Positions 1-8,607 of a DNA stretch of 64,000 nt are shown here, one piece after another. Made by a program: the position numbers and the translations under genes. The notes under the pieces were generated by a model. It saw only the letters and a program-made list of their open reading frames with translations. It was not told where the DNA came from and searched no databases. The DNA is from Bin80 sp965261255 (GTDB lineage Bacteria > Bacteroidota > Rhodothermia > Rhodothermales > Bin80): the NCBI GenBank assembly GCA_965261255.1, contig CBDHCQ010000004.1, forward strand, positions 1,550,001 to 1,614,000, read 5' to 3'. The first letter of the stretch is position 1. The number at the start of each line of letters is the position of its first letter.

Positions 1-252
1 ATTGGGAAAATCTTGATCAATTCGCTTAATAGGGCGGGGCCTGTCGGCATGTATCCCGAGTCGATGGCCCAGGCAGAGATCTTTGAATGCTGACCAAAGT
101 AAGCCGCAGTAACCGAGAACACATCGTCTTCATCCTTGCGGCGCCCGAGGTTTCCAGCCTCATTTCAGTATTTCGAGCCATAATTCCCGGAGACGTTCAG
201 GGGTCGTGGCCGAAACGTGAGGGTCAAGTTTCGGGGTAGATCCAGGGTTCAC
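1..252 (-). pseudogene. Unidentified gene, frameshifted and cut by the window edge
   Basis: Two minus-strand reading frames look like one protein split by a one-base shift. From a GTG at 252, about 30 codons read through 'TPERLRELWLEIL' and stop at 160-162. The neighbouring frame is open from 164 to the window edge and reads 'GNLGRRKDEDDVFSV', then 'YFGQHSKISAWAIDSGY'. The join falls in an AAA run at 163-165, so removing or adding bases there would fuse the frames. The GTG start overlaps the end of the upstream oxidoreductase gene. I do not recognise the family. It may be a real frameshift, a sequencing error, or two short unrelated frames. Confidence 0.35.
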
Positions 253-1510
253 GGTATGGGCGGCGCATCAAAGCTTGGGCAGCAGGGTCATCGATTATAG
301 TGTCCAGGTTACCGTCCCATTGGATAGATCGTCCAACCTTAAGCGAAAGCATGGCAGCAAGGCACATATTCGTTGCTCTGTATCCAAATCCAATATCGCA
401 GGCGGGGAGGCTGGAGTTTTCAATTGAACGAATAAAATCATCCCAGAGCGCGCGGATATTCTGACTATCCGGTTGGTCCAGTTGCGGATCTTCATGGGTT
501 ACAGGCTCACGGTTATCGCTCGGATAAAATGTCCAGCCATCAAGCCAGCCTAGGTGTAGGGTGCCCTTGGTGCCGTAGAAGTAACAACCAATGTTAGATT
601 TCTCAGCATTATTTCCTCCGTAGAGACGGTGCTCCCAGGTGGCAGTATACTTTTCGAACGCGAACGTAGCAACTTGTGTATCCGGGGCGTCACTGGAATC
701 TTTACGGATATGTCGCCCACCGGCAGATGTAATCGTGTGAGGAAACGGTTCTTCATCCATAAACCAGAGGATTTGATCAAGCCAATGGATTCCCCAGTCC
801 CCAAGTTGACCATTGGCAAAATCCAGGTACTGTCTGAAACCACGTGGGTGAATGGATGGATTGAAAGGGCGATATGGTGCTGGGCCAATCCAGCGGTCCC
901 AGTCGAGACCTTCCGGTATGTCGCCGTCAGGTGTAATCTGCCCAGGTCCTCCACCGTAGTGTACGAAGGCACGTACACTGCCTATGTCTCCAACCTTGCC
1001 TGATTTGAAGAATTCACGGGCGGACAGATTATGTGGAGAGACACGGCGGTGCGTTCCAACTTGCACGACGCGATTTGTCCGGCGTGCTGCTTGGAGCATT
1101 GCTTTCCCCTCATCAATCGTATGGCTGATTGGTTTTTCGAGATAAATATGGGCTCCTGCCTCGAGGGCTGCAATAGTCGGAAGCGCGTGCCAGTGATCTG
1201 GAGTGGCAACGATTGCGATGTCGCAAGCTTCACGGGAAAGGGCTTCCTCGTATTCCTTGTATACCCGAGGCCGCGATCCCGTGAGTGCCTCTACTTCTTC
1301 TGCTGCGCGTGCCAGATGTGTAGTATCTACGTCGCAGAGAGCAACGGAATCAGTGTTGCCCGATGCAAGAGCAGTGCGTAGGATGTTCATCCCCCACCAA
1401 CCAGAGCCGATCAATACAGTCCGATACTTCTGAATGCGCGGAACTGTACGTATAAAGGGACCAACAGCAGCAGCAAGTACGGCTTTATGCACAAAATCCC
1501 TGCGGTTCAT
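224..1510 (-). CDS. Gfo/Idh/MocA family oxidoreductase, Tat-exported
   Basis: Predicted NAD(P)-dependent sugar or cyclitol oxidoreductase of 428 residues. The N-terminus MNRRDFVHKAVLAAAV resembles a twin-arginine signal, so export to the periplasm is likely. A Rossmann dinucleotide site follows at about residues 32-40 (VLIGSGWWG), then the family motif EKPISHTIDEGKAM at about 125-138. The C-terminal half is the alpha/beta substrate domain of this family (GDWGIHWLDQILWF). Its ATG overlaps the TAA stop of the LVIVD gene upstream (TAATG), so the two are probably translated together. Exported Gfo/Idh proteins of this kind are common in sugar-degrading Bacteroidota and Planctomycetes. The substrate cannot be read from the sequence. 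Confidence 0.85.
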   Translation of the reverse strand: MNRRDFVHKAVLAAAVGPFIRTVPRIQKYRTVLIGSGWWGMNILRTALASGNTDSVALCDVDTTHLARAAEEVEALTGSRPRVYKEYEEALSREACDIAIVATPDHWHALPTIAALEAGAHIYLEKPISHTIDEGKAMLQAARRTNRVVQVGTHRRVSPHNLSAREFFKSGKVGDIGSVRAFVHYGGGPGQITPDGDIPEGLDWDRWIGPAPYRPFNPSIHPRGFRQYLDFANGQLGDWGIHWLDQILWFMDEEPFPHTITSAGGRHIRKDSSDAPDTQVATFAFEKYTATWEHRLYGGNNAEKSNIGCYFYGTKGTLHLGWLDGWTFYPSDNREPVTHEDPQLDQPDSQNIRALWDDFIRSIENSSLPACDIGFGYRATNMCLAAMLSLKVGRSIQWDGNLDTIIDDPAAQALMRRPYREPWIYPET

Positions 1511-2820
1511 TATTGTGCTTCCTTGTCCCAGTCCTGAACGCTTGAAATATTTGGCATACCATAATGCTCACCGTTCCAACCTTCAAAACCATCCATTCTG
1601 AAGGTCCAGAATCCAGTGGTCATATCGCTTACCGCGATGAGCCCATCCTCGTTGCGAACATCAACCCCGAACGCGCCATTGATCACCGAAATCCATTCGT
1701 GAGTGGGTGGTCCGAGGTACGTATCAAAGTAGCCTACCGTCTCCGGATTGAGTGGGTCTTCCAAGCTGAAAATCTGAAGACCGTCCAGGTACCCTGAAAC
1801 GAACACGTATGGCCAGCGCACTTCGTGATTGTGTACGAGGTTACGCCAATCTGCGGTCCATGCTGATATGGGCCTGCGAATATTTGTTTGCTCTCCGTCC
1901 AATGCGGGTTTCATGTCAAAAATGCGCAGAGGTGCATACTGGTACTCGGCTTCTGCAATGGCATAGCGGCCATCGGGGCTTGGTGTAAAAGTGTGTCCCC
2001 AATCAACTCCCGAAATATTTGTCAGCGTAACCCTTAATTCCGGGTTGTCAAGGTCGGATATATCCCACACATAGTATCCTCCCGTTCCACCACCGTAGAA
2101 ACGATCCTCTCCGGTATCAGGATGAAAGGCGGCATAAAGGTCGTGGTAAGACGTATACCGACTGTCTCTTCCAGGAACGTCCGGTAGCGGTATATGGGCA
2201 ATGAGTGCATTCTCGATGTTCCCGTTCACGATTTCTACCAGATCGTAAACATGTGCTTTTCCGGTTCGAACTGTGGTGAGTAGTAACGGGTGACCATTGG
2301 AATGGCGATAGATAAAGATATTGTGGAAGCCTCCCGGATATTCTGGTATGTGGATGCGAGCGATCTCCCTCACGGCATTGGGGTCTGGAAGTCCGGTTAC
2401 ATCAAAGACTACCGCGCCAAGGTCAGATTGGGGGCCCTGAGCAAATTCAAATGACTGGACAACGTAATACTTATTTTCCCACTTGAAGTACTTCACATCC
2501 ATGCCTCCCCGATTCATGAGCAGATCCTGATCCTCAAGACGCCAGCGTAGCAGTACCTGCGGGGATGAGGGGTTACTGAGGTCAATAATATCCATCCCCT
2601 TAGGACCGTCCTCGAGGATAGATGCCCGTCCTACATAAGCATATGGGCGGTTCAATTCCTGTTCGAGCTCCATATCCGTAACGGTCATTCGCCCCCCCAG
2701 AGGTTGATGTCCTAGTACGGTGATATTTTCCGAGCCGGGGTTTTCAGGGGTCCACTGCGCCTGGGTGTCTGGAATGGAAGCAATGCAGGCCAGGGCTAAA
2801 AGGATATAGGTAATGCGCAT
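1510..2820 (-). CDS. Secreted LVIVD-repeat beta-propeller protein
   Basis: A 436-residue exported protein with a clear signal peptide (MRITYILLALACIASIPDTQA, cleavage near AQ). The body holds LVIVD-type propeller repeats, seen as IIDLSNPSSPQVLLRW near residue 80, YVWDISDLDNPELRV near 250 and LQIFSLEDPLNPETVGYFD near 350. Such repeats usually sit on the surface or in the periplasm and have no assigned enzymatic role. It is the first gene of a two-gene unit, and its stop overlaps the start of the Gfo/Idh oxidoreductase. A partner role in carbohydrate processing is inferred from that neighbour only. Confidence 0.75.
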   Translation of the reverse strand: MRITYILLALACIASIPDTQAQWTPENPGSENITVLGHQPLGGRMTVTDMELEQELNRPYAYVGRASILEDGPKGMDIIDLSNPSSPQVLLRWRLEDQDLLMNRGGMDVKYFKWENKYYVVQSFEFAQGPQSDLGAVVFDVTGLPDPNAVREIARIHIPEYPGGFHNIFIYRHSNGHPLLLTTVRTGKAHVYDLVEIVNGNIENALIAHIPLPDVPGRDSRYTSYHDLYAAFHPDTGEDRFYGGGTGGYYVWDISDLDNPELRVTLTNISGVDWGHTFTPSPDGRYAIAEAEYQYAPLRIFDMKPALDGEQTNIRRPISAWTADWRNLVHNHEVRWPYVFVSGYLDGLQIFSLEDPLNPETVGYFDTYLGPPTHEWISVINGAFGVDVRNEDGLIAVSDMTTGFWTFRMDGFEGWNGEHYGMPNISSVQDWDKEAQ

Positions 2821-2869
2821 TTTAAACTGGCGTAAGACGGTAGATGAAAAGGTAAGATACAGTATAGAC

Positions 2870-2884
2870 AGCTATATGATAGCT
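2870..2884. promoter_or_regulatory. Small inverted repeat upstream of the LVIVD gene
   Basis: The arms AGCTAT and ATAGCT are separated by 3 bases and lie about 50 bases upstream of the minus-strand start at 2820. The position would suit an operator, but arms this short can arise by chance. Confidence 0.2.
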
Positions 2885-3046
2885 ACCCATAAGAAACGCT
2901 CTTGAAAACGTCTGGATTGGCGATTTTCGTTTTTGTGAGGGCTAGCAGGTGTCTGTTTCTGGTTCACACAACTTGGCCTAGGACGGAGACAGATCCGATC
3001 TCGTGCAGTCCCTGCCGACAGTTTCCCCTGTGTCTTTCACGAGATA

Positions 3047-3195
3047 CTAAACGAGGTAGTTTGTTCGTGTGACCCACATGGTATCATTTCCCGCAGGCAG
3101 TTTCGCAGGAGTTTGGATATTAGCTGATGCCCATCGGAATATATACAGGTTATGCCACGACGTTGTATCTCGATAGCGGGGAAGCCAGATACTCG
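3047..3195 (-). pseudogene. Remnant of the 3' end of a TIGR04283-like glycosyltransferase
   Basis: In one minus-strand frame this stretch reads QTPAKLPAGNDTM, matching the C-terminus ETLKKLPAGNDAM of the intact glycosyltransferase at 4735-5439. The DNA match covers 40 bases (3075-3114 against 4736-4775) with about 33 identical. Upstream residues HNL and a spaced W and N also recall the intact protein, with a probable deletion. The frame runs past the old stop to a TAG at 3047-3049. No start codon or full domain is present, so this is a fragment. Confidence 0.5.
3075..3114 (+). repeat. Direct repeat copy 1 flanking the Fic gene
   Basis: Imperfect 40-bp direct repeat of 4736-4775, about 33 of 40 bases identical, including the shared core CCCGCAGGCAGTTT. 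It lies just beyond the 3' end of the Fic gene. Confidence 0.6.
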
Positions 3196-3199
3196 AGGA

Positions 3200-4366
3200 T
3201 TATAGGATTTCCGTTCCCTCATTTAGAATATCGATATATCCAACGTAGGCGTAATATCTGTTTCGTTGACTTCCGGTAATCTCTGTTACGATTCCTAAGT
3301 CGCAAAGAACGTCCATGGCTTGGGAAGCAGTTGTATACGTAAGACCACTATGAGACTCAGCAAATCTTAAATTGACGATTGGCCTATGTTTGAGCGCTTG
3401 ATGTATGCGCAGCACAGAACCTGCTCTACGTCCAGTCTCCGTTTGAATCCGATCCGCATCAGACTGAAACATGTTTTTAAGCCTTTGCGCTGTTACGATT
3501 GCCTCTCCGGCTGTTTTTACAACGCCATTTAAGAAAAAAGCGAGCCATTTTTCCCAATCGCCTGTTTCCCGGACATGGGTGAGCAGGTTATAGTATTCCC
3601 TCCGATGTTGCTTAAGATAGAGACTGAGATAGAGGAGAGGTTGATTTAGTATTCCTGCCTGACACATAATAAGTGTGATCAGTAGACGTCCCATTCTACC
3701 ATTTCCATCTAAGAATGGATGTATCGTTTCAAACTGAACATGCGCTAGTGCAGCCTTTGAAATTACGGTGATATTGGAGTCATGTGCTTTTAGAAATTGC
3801 ATCAACGCGGTCATGCAATCTGATACATAGGTGTGAGGGGGAGGCATGAGTTCGGCTTGAGTCGGATCCCAACCACCTACCCAGACTTGGCGGTCGCGAA
3901 ATCTTCCAGGACTCTTTTTGTGGCCTCTCCCGCGCGATAGCAGTATACCATGAATCTCACGGATTAGGGTGTTGGAAATTAATCCCCCCGCTCGTATATG
4001 ACTCAGGCCGTACTCAATAGCACGGACATAATTGGAAACCTCGGTTACATCGTCAATGGGAACACCTGGAGCATGGTCAGCTTCAAAGAGAAGCAGGTCT
4101 GATAGAGACGCTTGAGTTCCCTCAATCTGAGAGGACAGAACGGCCTCTTTGCGAACATACGAATACAGGAACAGGGAGCTGTCGGGAAGTAGCGTTGACA
4201 CCGTGTTTAGTCCACCTAATGCAAGTAGTGCCTGTTCCTGAAGCCGTGGAAGGTTTCCACTGATGTTTAAGGCAGGATCAGGTGGCAGGTCTCTCGGGAC
4301 GAATGCTTGAACCTCAATTCCGTCTATACTAGTGGGAACATGTCGTCCTAGTTTTGCACGCCTCAT
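3200..4366 (-). CDS. Fic domain protein (predicted AMPylase) with winged-helix tail
   Basis: Predicted Fic-fold nucleotidyltransferase that would transfer AMP or a related group to protein hydroxyls. The catalytic loop HPFLDGNGRMGR at about residues 214-225 is a complete HPFx[D/E]GNGRxxR motif. An inhibitory helix motif SSQIEGT near residue 80 matches [S/T]xxxE[G/N], placing it among Fic proteins held inactive by their own N-terminal helix. The last 70 or so residues look like a winged helix (YTTASQAMDVLCDLGIVTEI), so it may bind DNA. The length of 388 residues is normal. It stands alone with no antitoxin gene and lies between two imperfect direct repeats, which suggests acquisition. The target protein is unknown. 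Confidence 0.88.
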   Translation of the reverse strand: MRRAKLGRHVPTSIDGIEVQAFVPRDLPPDPALNISGNLPRLQEQALLALGGLNTVSTLLPDSSLFLYSYVRKEAVLSSQIEGTQASLSDLLLFEADHAPGVPIDDVTEVSNYVRAIEYGLSHIRAGGLISNTLIREIHGILLSRGRGHKKSPGRFRDRQVWVGGWDPTQAELMPPPHTYVSDCMTALMQFLKAHDSNITVISKAALAHVQFETIHPFLDGNGRMGRLLITLIMCQAGILNQPLLYLSLYLKQHRREYYNLLTHVRETGDWEKWLAFFLNGVVKTAGEAIVTAQRLKNMFQSDADRIQTETGRRAGSVLRIHQALKHRPIVNLRFAESHSGLTYTTASQAMDVLCDLGIVTEITGSQRNRYYAYVGYIDILNEGTEIL

Positions 4367-4734
4367 GCAGAATTGCTCGACTTAGAATTTAGCGCCCTTA
4401 GAATTCTTGTTCTATTTTGAGCGGTAAAACAAAATAAGAGCTAGTCTTATTTCATTTAGCAACACAGTTCTACCGTGATTCATATGGAATGATTAATTCG
4501 GTCAATGTAGGATGATTCATTAAATTAAGTTTGAGTTGCCGTAATACGATACGGCTAGAATTAGGGTACGACCGGGGATTGATAAAGGAATTATATACTT
4601 GAGTAACCAATCGGTGCGAACCAAGTCATGCTACAAAGGCATACATACTGCGGTCCAAATATTCGGTGGATTACACCTAAAGTATGCGATCATGCATTTT
4701 CCTTGGACAAGTGCACTAACTCTTGCCCTCTTGC
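4367..4734. other. Intergenic stretch between Fic and the glycosyltransferase
   Basis: These 368 A/T-rich bases have no credible reading frame. The only structure I see is the inverted repeat at 4432-4452. It would hold the promoter of the minus-strand Fic gene. Confidence 0.5.
4432..4452. promoter_or_regulatory. Perfect 8-bp inverted repeat upstream of the Fic gene
   Basis: The arms AAATAAGA and TCTTATTT flank a 5-base centre (GCTAG), 66 bases upstream of the Fic start at 4366. The Fic protein has a winged-helix tail, so this could be an autoregulatory operator. It could instead be a weak terminator hairpin for the glycosyltransferase transcript on the minus strand, though no clear T-run follows. 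Confidence 0.35.
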
Positions 4735-5439
4735 TCACATGGCATCATTACCCGCAGGCAGTTTTTTAAGAGTTTCGTAAGGATAGAGCGGAGCCAGTTT
4801 TTCTGGTGGAGTACCCATGTTGTATTGCAACCACAGTCTAAGATTGTGGCACTGCTGCCTTAAATGGCCATACTGTTCAAATCTTCGATACGCAGTTGTT
4901 ACCGACATCTTAACATGGTGAAAGCTTTTTCGGCGATGTAGTTGCCTAACAAGCTGGAGGTCTTCAAAGATCGGGACCTCTGGAAAACCACCCAATGTTT
5001 CAAAAACATCGCGTCGAACAAAGATTCCGCGGTCTCCAAAACAAAGCCGGTGCCATGGTAACCGTGCACATGCGGCGTAAACACTGGGCCAGAATCCTGT
5101 CGGATCAAACTTCAGAGCAAATATGCCGGCTTCCAGCGATCCCTGATAAAACAGTTGTCTCAAGTGGTCTAGTGCTCCTAGCGGTAGACGTGAATCAGCG
5201 TGAAGAAAAACGAGCAGTTCGCCCTTTGCCATATGTGCGCCTGCATTCATTTGACGCGCTCGACCACGCGCAACCTGAATAACTTTCGCGCAAGGTGAGG
5301 CAATCTGGCAGGTCCCATCCGTTGATGCCCCATCAGCCACAACAATCTCCCAGGGTGGAGACTGTGCCCTTACGGAGTCAAGAGCGGCCCGAATATAGGC
5401 TTCCTCGTTATAGGTCGGGATTACGACCGAGCAGATCAA
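4735..5439 (-). CDS. Family 2 glycosyltransferase, TIGR04283-like
   Basis: Predicted GT-A fold glycosyltransferase of 234 residues, of the type named TIGR04283 and linked in some genomes to arsenosugar synthesis. It starts with the nucleotide-sugar fold MICSVVIPTYNEEAYI, followed by ADGASTDGT and the DXD-like LHADSRLP near residue 79. GDRGIFVRRDVFETLGGFP and EDLQLVRQL are acceptor-side family motifs. An in-frame stop closes off any longer N-terminus, so the only usable start seems to be TTG at 5439, 16 bases after the pgk stop; translation is probably coupled to pgk. No arsenic methyltransferase gene is nearby, so the arsenosugar role is unproven. Its 3' end is duplicated at 3075-3114. Confidence 0.75.
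   Translation of the reverse strand: MICSVVIPTYNEEAYIRAALDSVRAQSPPWEIVVADGASTDGTCQIASPCAKVIQVARGRARQMNAGAHMAKGELLVFLHADSRLPLGALDHLRQLFYQGSLEAGIFALKFDPTGFWPSVYAACARLPWHRLCFGDRGIFVRRDVFETLGGFPEVPIFEDLQLVRQLHRRKSFHHVKMSVTTAYRRFEQYGHLRQQCHNLRLWLQYNMGTPPEKLAPLYPYETLKKLPAGNDAM
4736..4775 (+). repeat. Direct repeat copy 2, the 3' end of the glycosyltransferase gene
   Basis: Partner of the repeat at 3075-3114. It covers the last codons and stop of the glycosyltransferase gene. A mobile element entering a gene's 3' end and duplicating it would leave this arrangement. Confidence 0.6.
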
Positions 5440-5455
5440 TGCAGTTCAGAAGTGG

Positions 5456-6658
5456 TTACTGTTTATCAGTCAGTGCCGTTAGCCCTGGGAGTGCCTTGCC
5501 CTCGAGAAAGTCCAGCATTGCACCGCCCCCAGTTGATACATGCGTCACTTTGCAATCCAACCCAGTCTGTTTGATGGCAGCCACAGAATCACCACCCCCT
5601 ACGATGGTTACTGCACCCTTATCGGTAGACTTGGCTACGGCCTGCGCCATCGCGTTTGTGCCTGATGCAAAGGCTGGAACTTCAAATACACCCATGGGGC
5701 CGTTCCATATACAAGTTCCGGCCTGTAGCACCTTCGCTGAATATTGTGCAATAGTCTCGGGGCCGATATCCAACCCCATGAAACCGTTTTCAATGGCGCC
5801 TGACACGAGTCTGCATGCTTCTGGTTGGTCGATCGCCGTACTGACTACATGATCACAGGGCAGGAGGAGTTTCCCTTCGGCTTTGTCAAGTATTTCTCGG
5901 GCGTCATCCAGTCGGTCTTCCTCCACGAGTGAGTTCCCCACGACAATGCCTTGTGCTTTCAGGAAAGTATAGGCCATCGCTCCACCGATCAGGATATGAT
6001 CCGCGATTCCAGTCAGATTCGCGATGACGCCCATCTTATCGGAGACTTTTGCTCCTCCCAACAGGGCAACTGTAGGCGGATGAGGGGACTCGAGCGCATT
6101 GCCAAGTTGCACCAATTCTCTCTCCAATAGAAATCCGGCAGCGGCAAGCGAAATATGTTTCGCAACTCCCACGTTCGAAGCATGTGCCCGGTGAGCGGTA
6201 CCAAAGGCATCGTTGACAAACACATCCCCAAGCTTTGAAAGCTCTGCAGAAAAATCTGGATCATTTGATGTTTCACCAGGAAAGTAGCGTGTATTTTCGA
6301 GAAGAATCACACTACCATCAGGCATGGCCTGAATAGTTTTCTCCACGATGTTTCCGATCGTCTCACTGGAGAATCTAGGCATCGTACCTAGAAGGTCACC
6401 CAAGCGATCTGCAACAGGGGCCAGACTGTATCTTGGGTCGGGTGTTCCTTTTGGACGCCCTAGATGGCTCATCAGGATCGCTTTTCCATTCGCTGCCCTG
6501 ATAGCTTCGATCGTGGGCAGCGCAGCACGAATACGTGTGTCGTCTGCGACCTCATAACGACCGGATTCACCTCCCTTTCGTAGGGGAACATTAAAGTCCA
6601 CCCGCACGAGCACACATTTTCCCCGCAAATCCAGGTCCCTCAGTGTCAGTTTCTCCAT
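5456..6658 (-). CDS. pgk: Phosphoglycerate kinase
   Basis: Glycolytic and gluconeogenic enzyme that moves phosphate between 1,3-bisphosphoglycerate and ADP. The 400-residue protein begins MEKLTLRDLDLRGK, with the signature VLVRVDFNVPL near residues 16-26. LMSHLGRP is in the N-terminal substrate domain, GGAKVSDK near 200, and the C-terminal GGGDSVAA is the nucleotide site. A longer frame reaches 6733 but adds residues unlike the family, and the chosen ATG at 6658 is 14 bases after the gap stop. It forms a unit with gap upstream and the glycosyltransferase downstream. Confidence 0.97.
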   Translation of the reverse strand: MEKLTLRDLDLRGKCVLVRVDFNVPLRKGGESGRYEVADDTRIRAALPTIEAIRAANGKAILMSHLGRPKGTPDPRYSLAPVADRLGDLLGTMPRFSSETIGNIVEKTIQAMPDGSVILLENTRYFPGETSNDPDFSAELSKLGDVFVNDAFGTAHRAHASNVGVAKHISLAAAGFLLERELVQLGNALESPHPPTVALLGGAKVSDKMGVIANLTGIADHILIGGAMAYTFLKAQGIVVGNSLVEEDRLDDAREILDKAEGKLLLPCDHVVSTAIDQPEACRLVSGAIENGFMGLDIGPETIAQYSAKVLQAGTCIWNGPMGVFEVPAFASGTNAMAQAVAKSTDKGAVTIVGGGDSVAAIKQTGLDCKVTHVSTGGGAMLDFLEGKALPGLTALTDKQ

Positions 6659-6672
6659 AGCGGGCCCGTTAT

Positions 6673-7683
6673 TCAACCAGCTTTCTGAATCAGCAGGGCA
6701 GCAACGTCGGCTGCACGGTTTGCATATCCCCACTCATTATCATACCAGCCCAGAACCTTTACAGTATTACCTTGGACCATGGTAGCTAAACTATCGAAAA
6801 CTACTGAATGGGGGTTATGAACGATATCAATAGAGACGATTGGATCGTTGCAGAATTCCACGATACCCTTCAGGGCTCCATTGGCGGCGGTTTCAAAAGC
6901 CGCGTTAACATCCGCCGTACTGGGCGTTGCATTCACCTGAACCGTGAGATCTGTCAGCGAACCATCAGGGATCGGTACCCGCAAGGCCATCCCATCAAGC
7001 TTGCCTTGCATTTGAGGTAGGACCAGTCCGACAGCCTTAGCTGCTCCGGTGGTTGTCGGTACGATAGAATATGCAGCAGCGCGTGCACGTCTTAGATCCT
7101 TGTGTGGAGCATCCTGTATGCGTTGATCGCTTGTGTAAGCATGCACTGTCGTCATCAAACCGCTCTGAATCCCAAAAGCCTCGTCAATGATTTTGATCAT
7201 TGGCGCGATGCAGTTGGTTGTACAACTAGCGTTCGATACGATTTCTTCGCTACCAGTGAGAATATCATCATTCACCCCTAGCACTACCGTAGCATCAACA
7301 CGATCTCTGGCCGGTGCAGAGATTACTACTTTACGTGCACCTGCTGCGATATGCTTGCCTGCACCCGCGCGACTGCGGAAGAAACCAGTGGATTCAATTA
7401 CCATATCACACCCGAGAGCTTTCCATGGCAAATTGGCTGGATCCCGTTCACTCAAAACGGGGATCATATGGCCATCAATACAAAGATTGTCACCGTCTAT
7501 TGAAACGCTGCCAGGCCATGTACCATGTACCGAATCGTATTTGAACAGATGAGCAAGTGTGGTGGCATCTGTGAGGTCATTGACCGCAATGACATCCAAG
7601 GCATTGTCATCGCGTTCCAAAATCGACCGTAGTACCAAACGGCCTATGCGACCAAATCCATTAATTGCTAGTTTGTGCGCCAT
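6673..7683 (-). CDS. gap: Glyceraldehyde-3-phosphate dehydrogenase, type I
   Basis: Oxidises glyceraldehyde 3-phosphate to 1,3-bisphosphoglycerate with NAD(P) in the cytoplasm. Its 336 residues are normal length. The Rossmann motif INGFGRIGR is at residues 7-15 and the catalytic SNASCTTNC segment is near residues 150-158. Family motifs WYDNEWGY and RVPIPDGSLTDL are present. It is first in the gap-pgk pair, giving consecutive glycolytic steps. A 216-base region separates it from the divergent TPR gene and should hold both promoters. Confidence 0.97.
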   Translation of the reverse strand: MAHKLAINGFGRIGRLVLRSILERDDNALDVIAVNDLTDATTLAHLFKYDSVHGTWPGSVSIDGDNLCIDGHMIPVLSERDPANLPWKALGCDMVIESTGFFRSRAGAGKHIAAGARKVVISAPARDRVDATVVLGVNDDILTGSEEIVSNASCTTNCIAPMIKIIDEAFGIQSGLMTTVHAYTSDQRIQDAPHKDLRRARAAAYSIVPTTTGAAKAVGLVLPQMQGKLDGMALRVPIPDGSLTDLTVQVNATPSTADVNAAFETAANGALKGIVEFCNDPIVSIDIVHNPHSVVFDSLATMVQGNTVKVLGWYDNEWGYANRAADVAALLIQKAG

Positions 7684-7899
7684 CCTTATGTTTAATCATA
7701 GATTGTTGAATATGGTTAACCGGTCGATGTAGTGTGTTTCGACCTCGCGAATCCCGAAGATTTCTCCAATGTTGGGAGTATCAGGTCCAAAATTGAGCAT
7801 TCTTCAAAGAAGGCGGTAAAACGAATGAGTGGGAAAAATGATTACATGGTGAGTGGATGATATTCGCTATGACAGGATTGAATCGAATCAGGAGAATAA

Positions 7900-8601
7900 A
7901 TGGCAAAGTTTAAGGCCCCGAAGGGGGTTTCGGGGCGGGGCAGTCAGCAGGCTGAGTCAGGCGGGCGCTGGTATACGCCCTTGTTGGCCCTCTACTACGG
8001 AAACAGGCGTATCCTTACTGGAGCAGCGATTGGAGTTATCGTCATAATCGCGGTGATTCTGGGGTTTAGCTACATACAGGGGGAGCGTGATAATCAGGCC
8101 CAGGAACTATTGGGAGCAATTGTACTTGAGTATGAACGGGGCGATCATCGCGTTGCTCTGGATGGTAATGGAGAGACATTGGGATTGCTGGACATTATTG
8201 ATCGATATGGCGGTACGCCTGCTGGTAATACAGCCCGCTTCTATGCCGGAAATGCTCATTTTGAACTGGATGAGTACGATGAGGCATTGGAACAGTTTGA
8301 GCAATTCAGTGCAAACAACGATTTCATCGGCGCAAGTGCTACTGCAGGCCGTGCCGCGGTTCACGAGCTTCAGGAAGACTTTCCCAGAGCAGCCGCTCTG
8401 TTTGAGCGTGCGGCAGATATGGATGACAACTCTTTGCGCTCGCCCCATTATTTGCATTCAGCAGCGCGGGCACATATGGCAGCCGGTGAGTATGCTGCTG
8501 CAGAAGAGATTATTCTTGAGGCGAAGGAACGGTATCCGGAAACCACCTTGGCCGACGAGTTTGATTTTATGTTGGGCTTCGCACGTTCTCGCGAGAACTA
8601 A
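7900..8601 (+). CDS. Membrane-anchored TPR protein, YfgM-like
   Basis: A 233-residue protein with an N-terminal cytoplasmic segment rich in G and K and one membrane span at about residues 40-59 (GAAIGVIVIIAVILGFSYI). A periplasmic tail of tetratricopeptide repeats follows (ARFYAGNAHFELDEYDEALE, then ARAHMAAGEYAAAEEII). This layout resembles YfgM and related periplasmic chaperone or cell-envelope helpers. The start is supported by an AGGAG site 6 bases before ATG. It lies 6 bases before the NtrC-type regulator, so the two are likely co-transcribed. The specific function is unknown. Confidence 0.75.
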   Translation: MAKFKAPKGVSGRGSQQAESGGRWYTPLLALYYGNRRILTGAAIGVIVIIAVILGFSYIQGERDNQAQELLGAIVLEYERGDHRVALDGNGETLGLLDIIDRYGGTPAGNTARFYAGNAHFELDEYDEALEQFEQFSANNDFIGASATAGRAAVHELQEDFPRAAALFERAADMDDNSLRSPHYLHSAARAHMAAGEYAAAEEIILEAKERYPETTLADEFDFMLGFARSREN

Positions 8602-8607
8602 TCGCGT

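Noticed and set aside
3037..3222. A 61-codon minus-strand frame beyond the Fic gene as a small gene
   Set aside because: The neighbouring frame shows homology to the glycosyltransferase C-terminus, so this stretch is better explained as a gene remnant.
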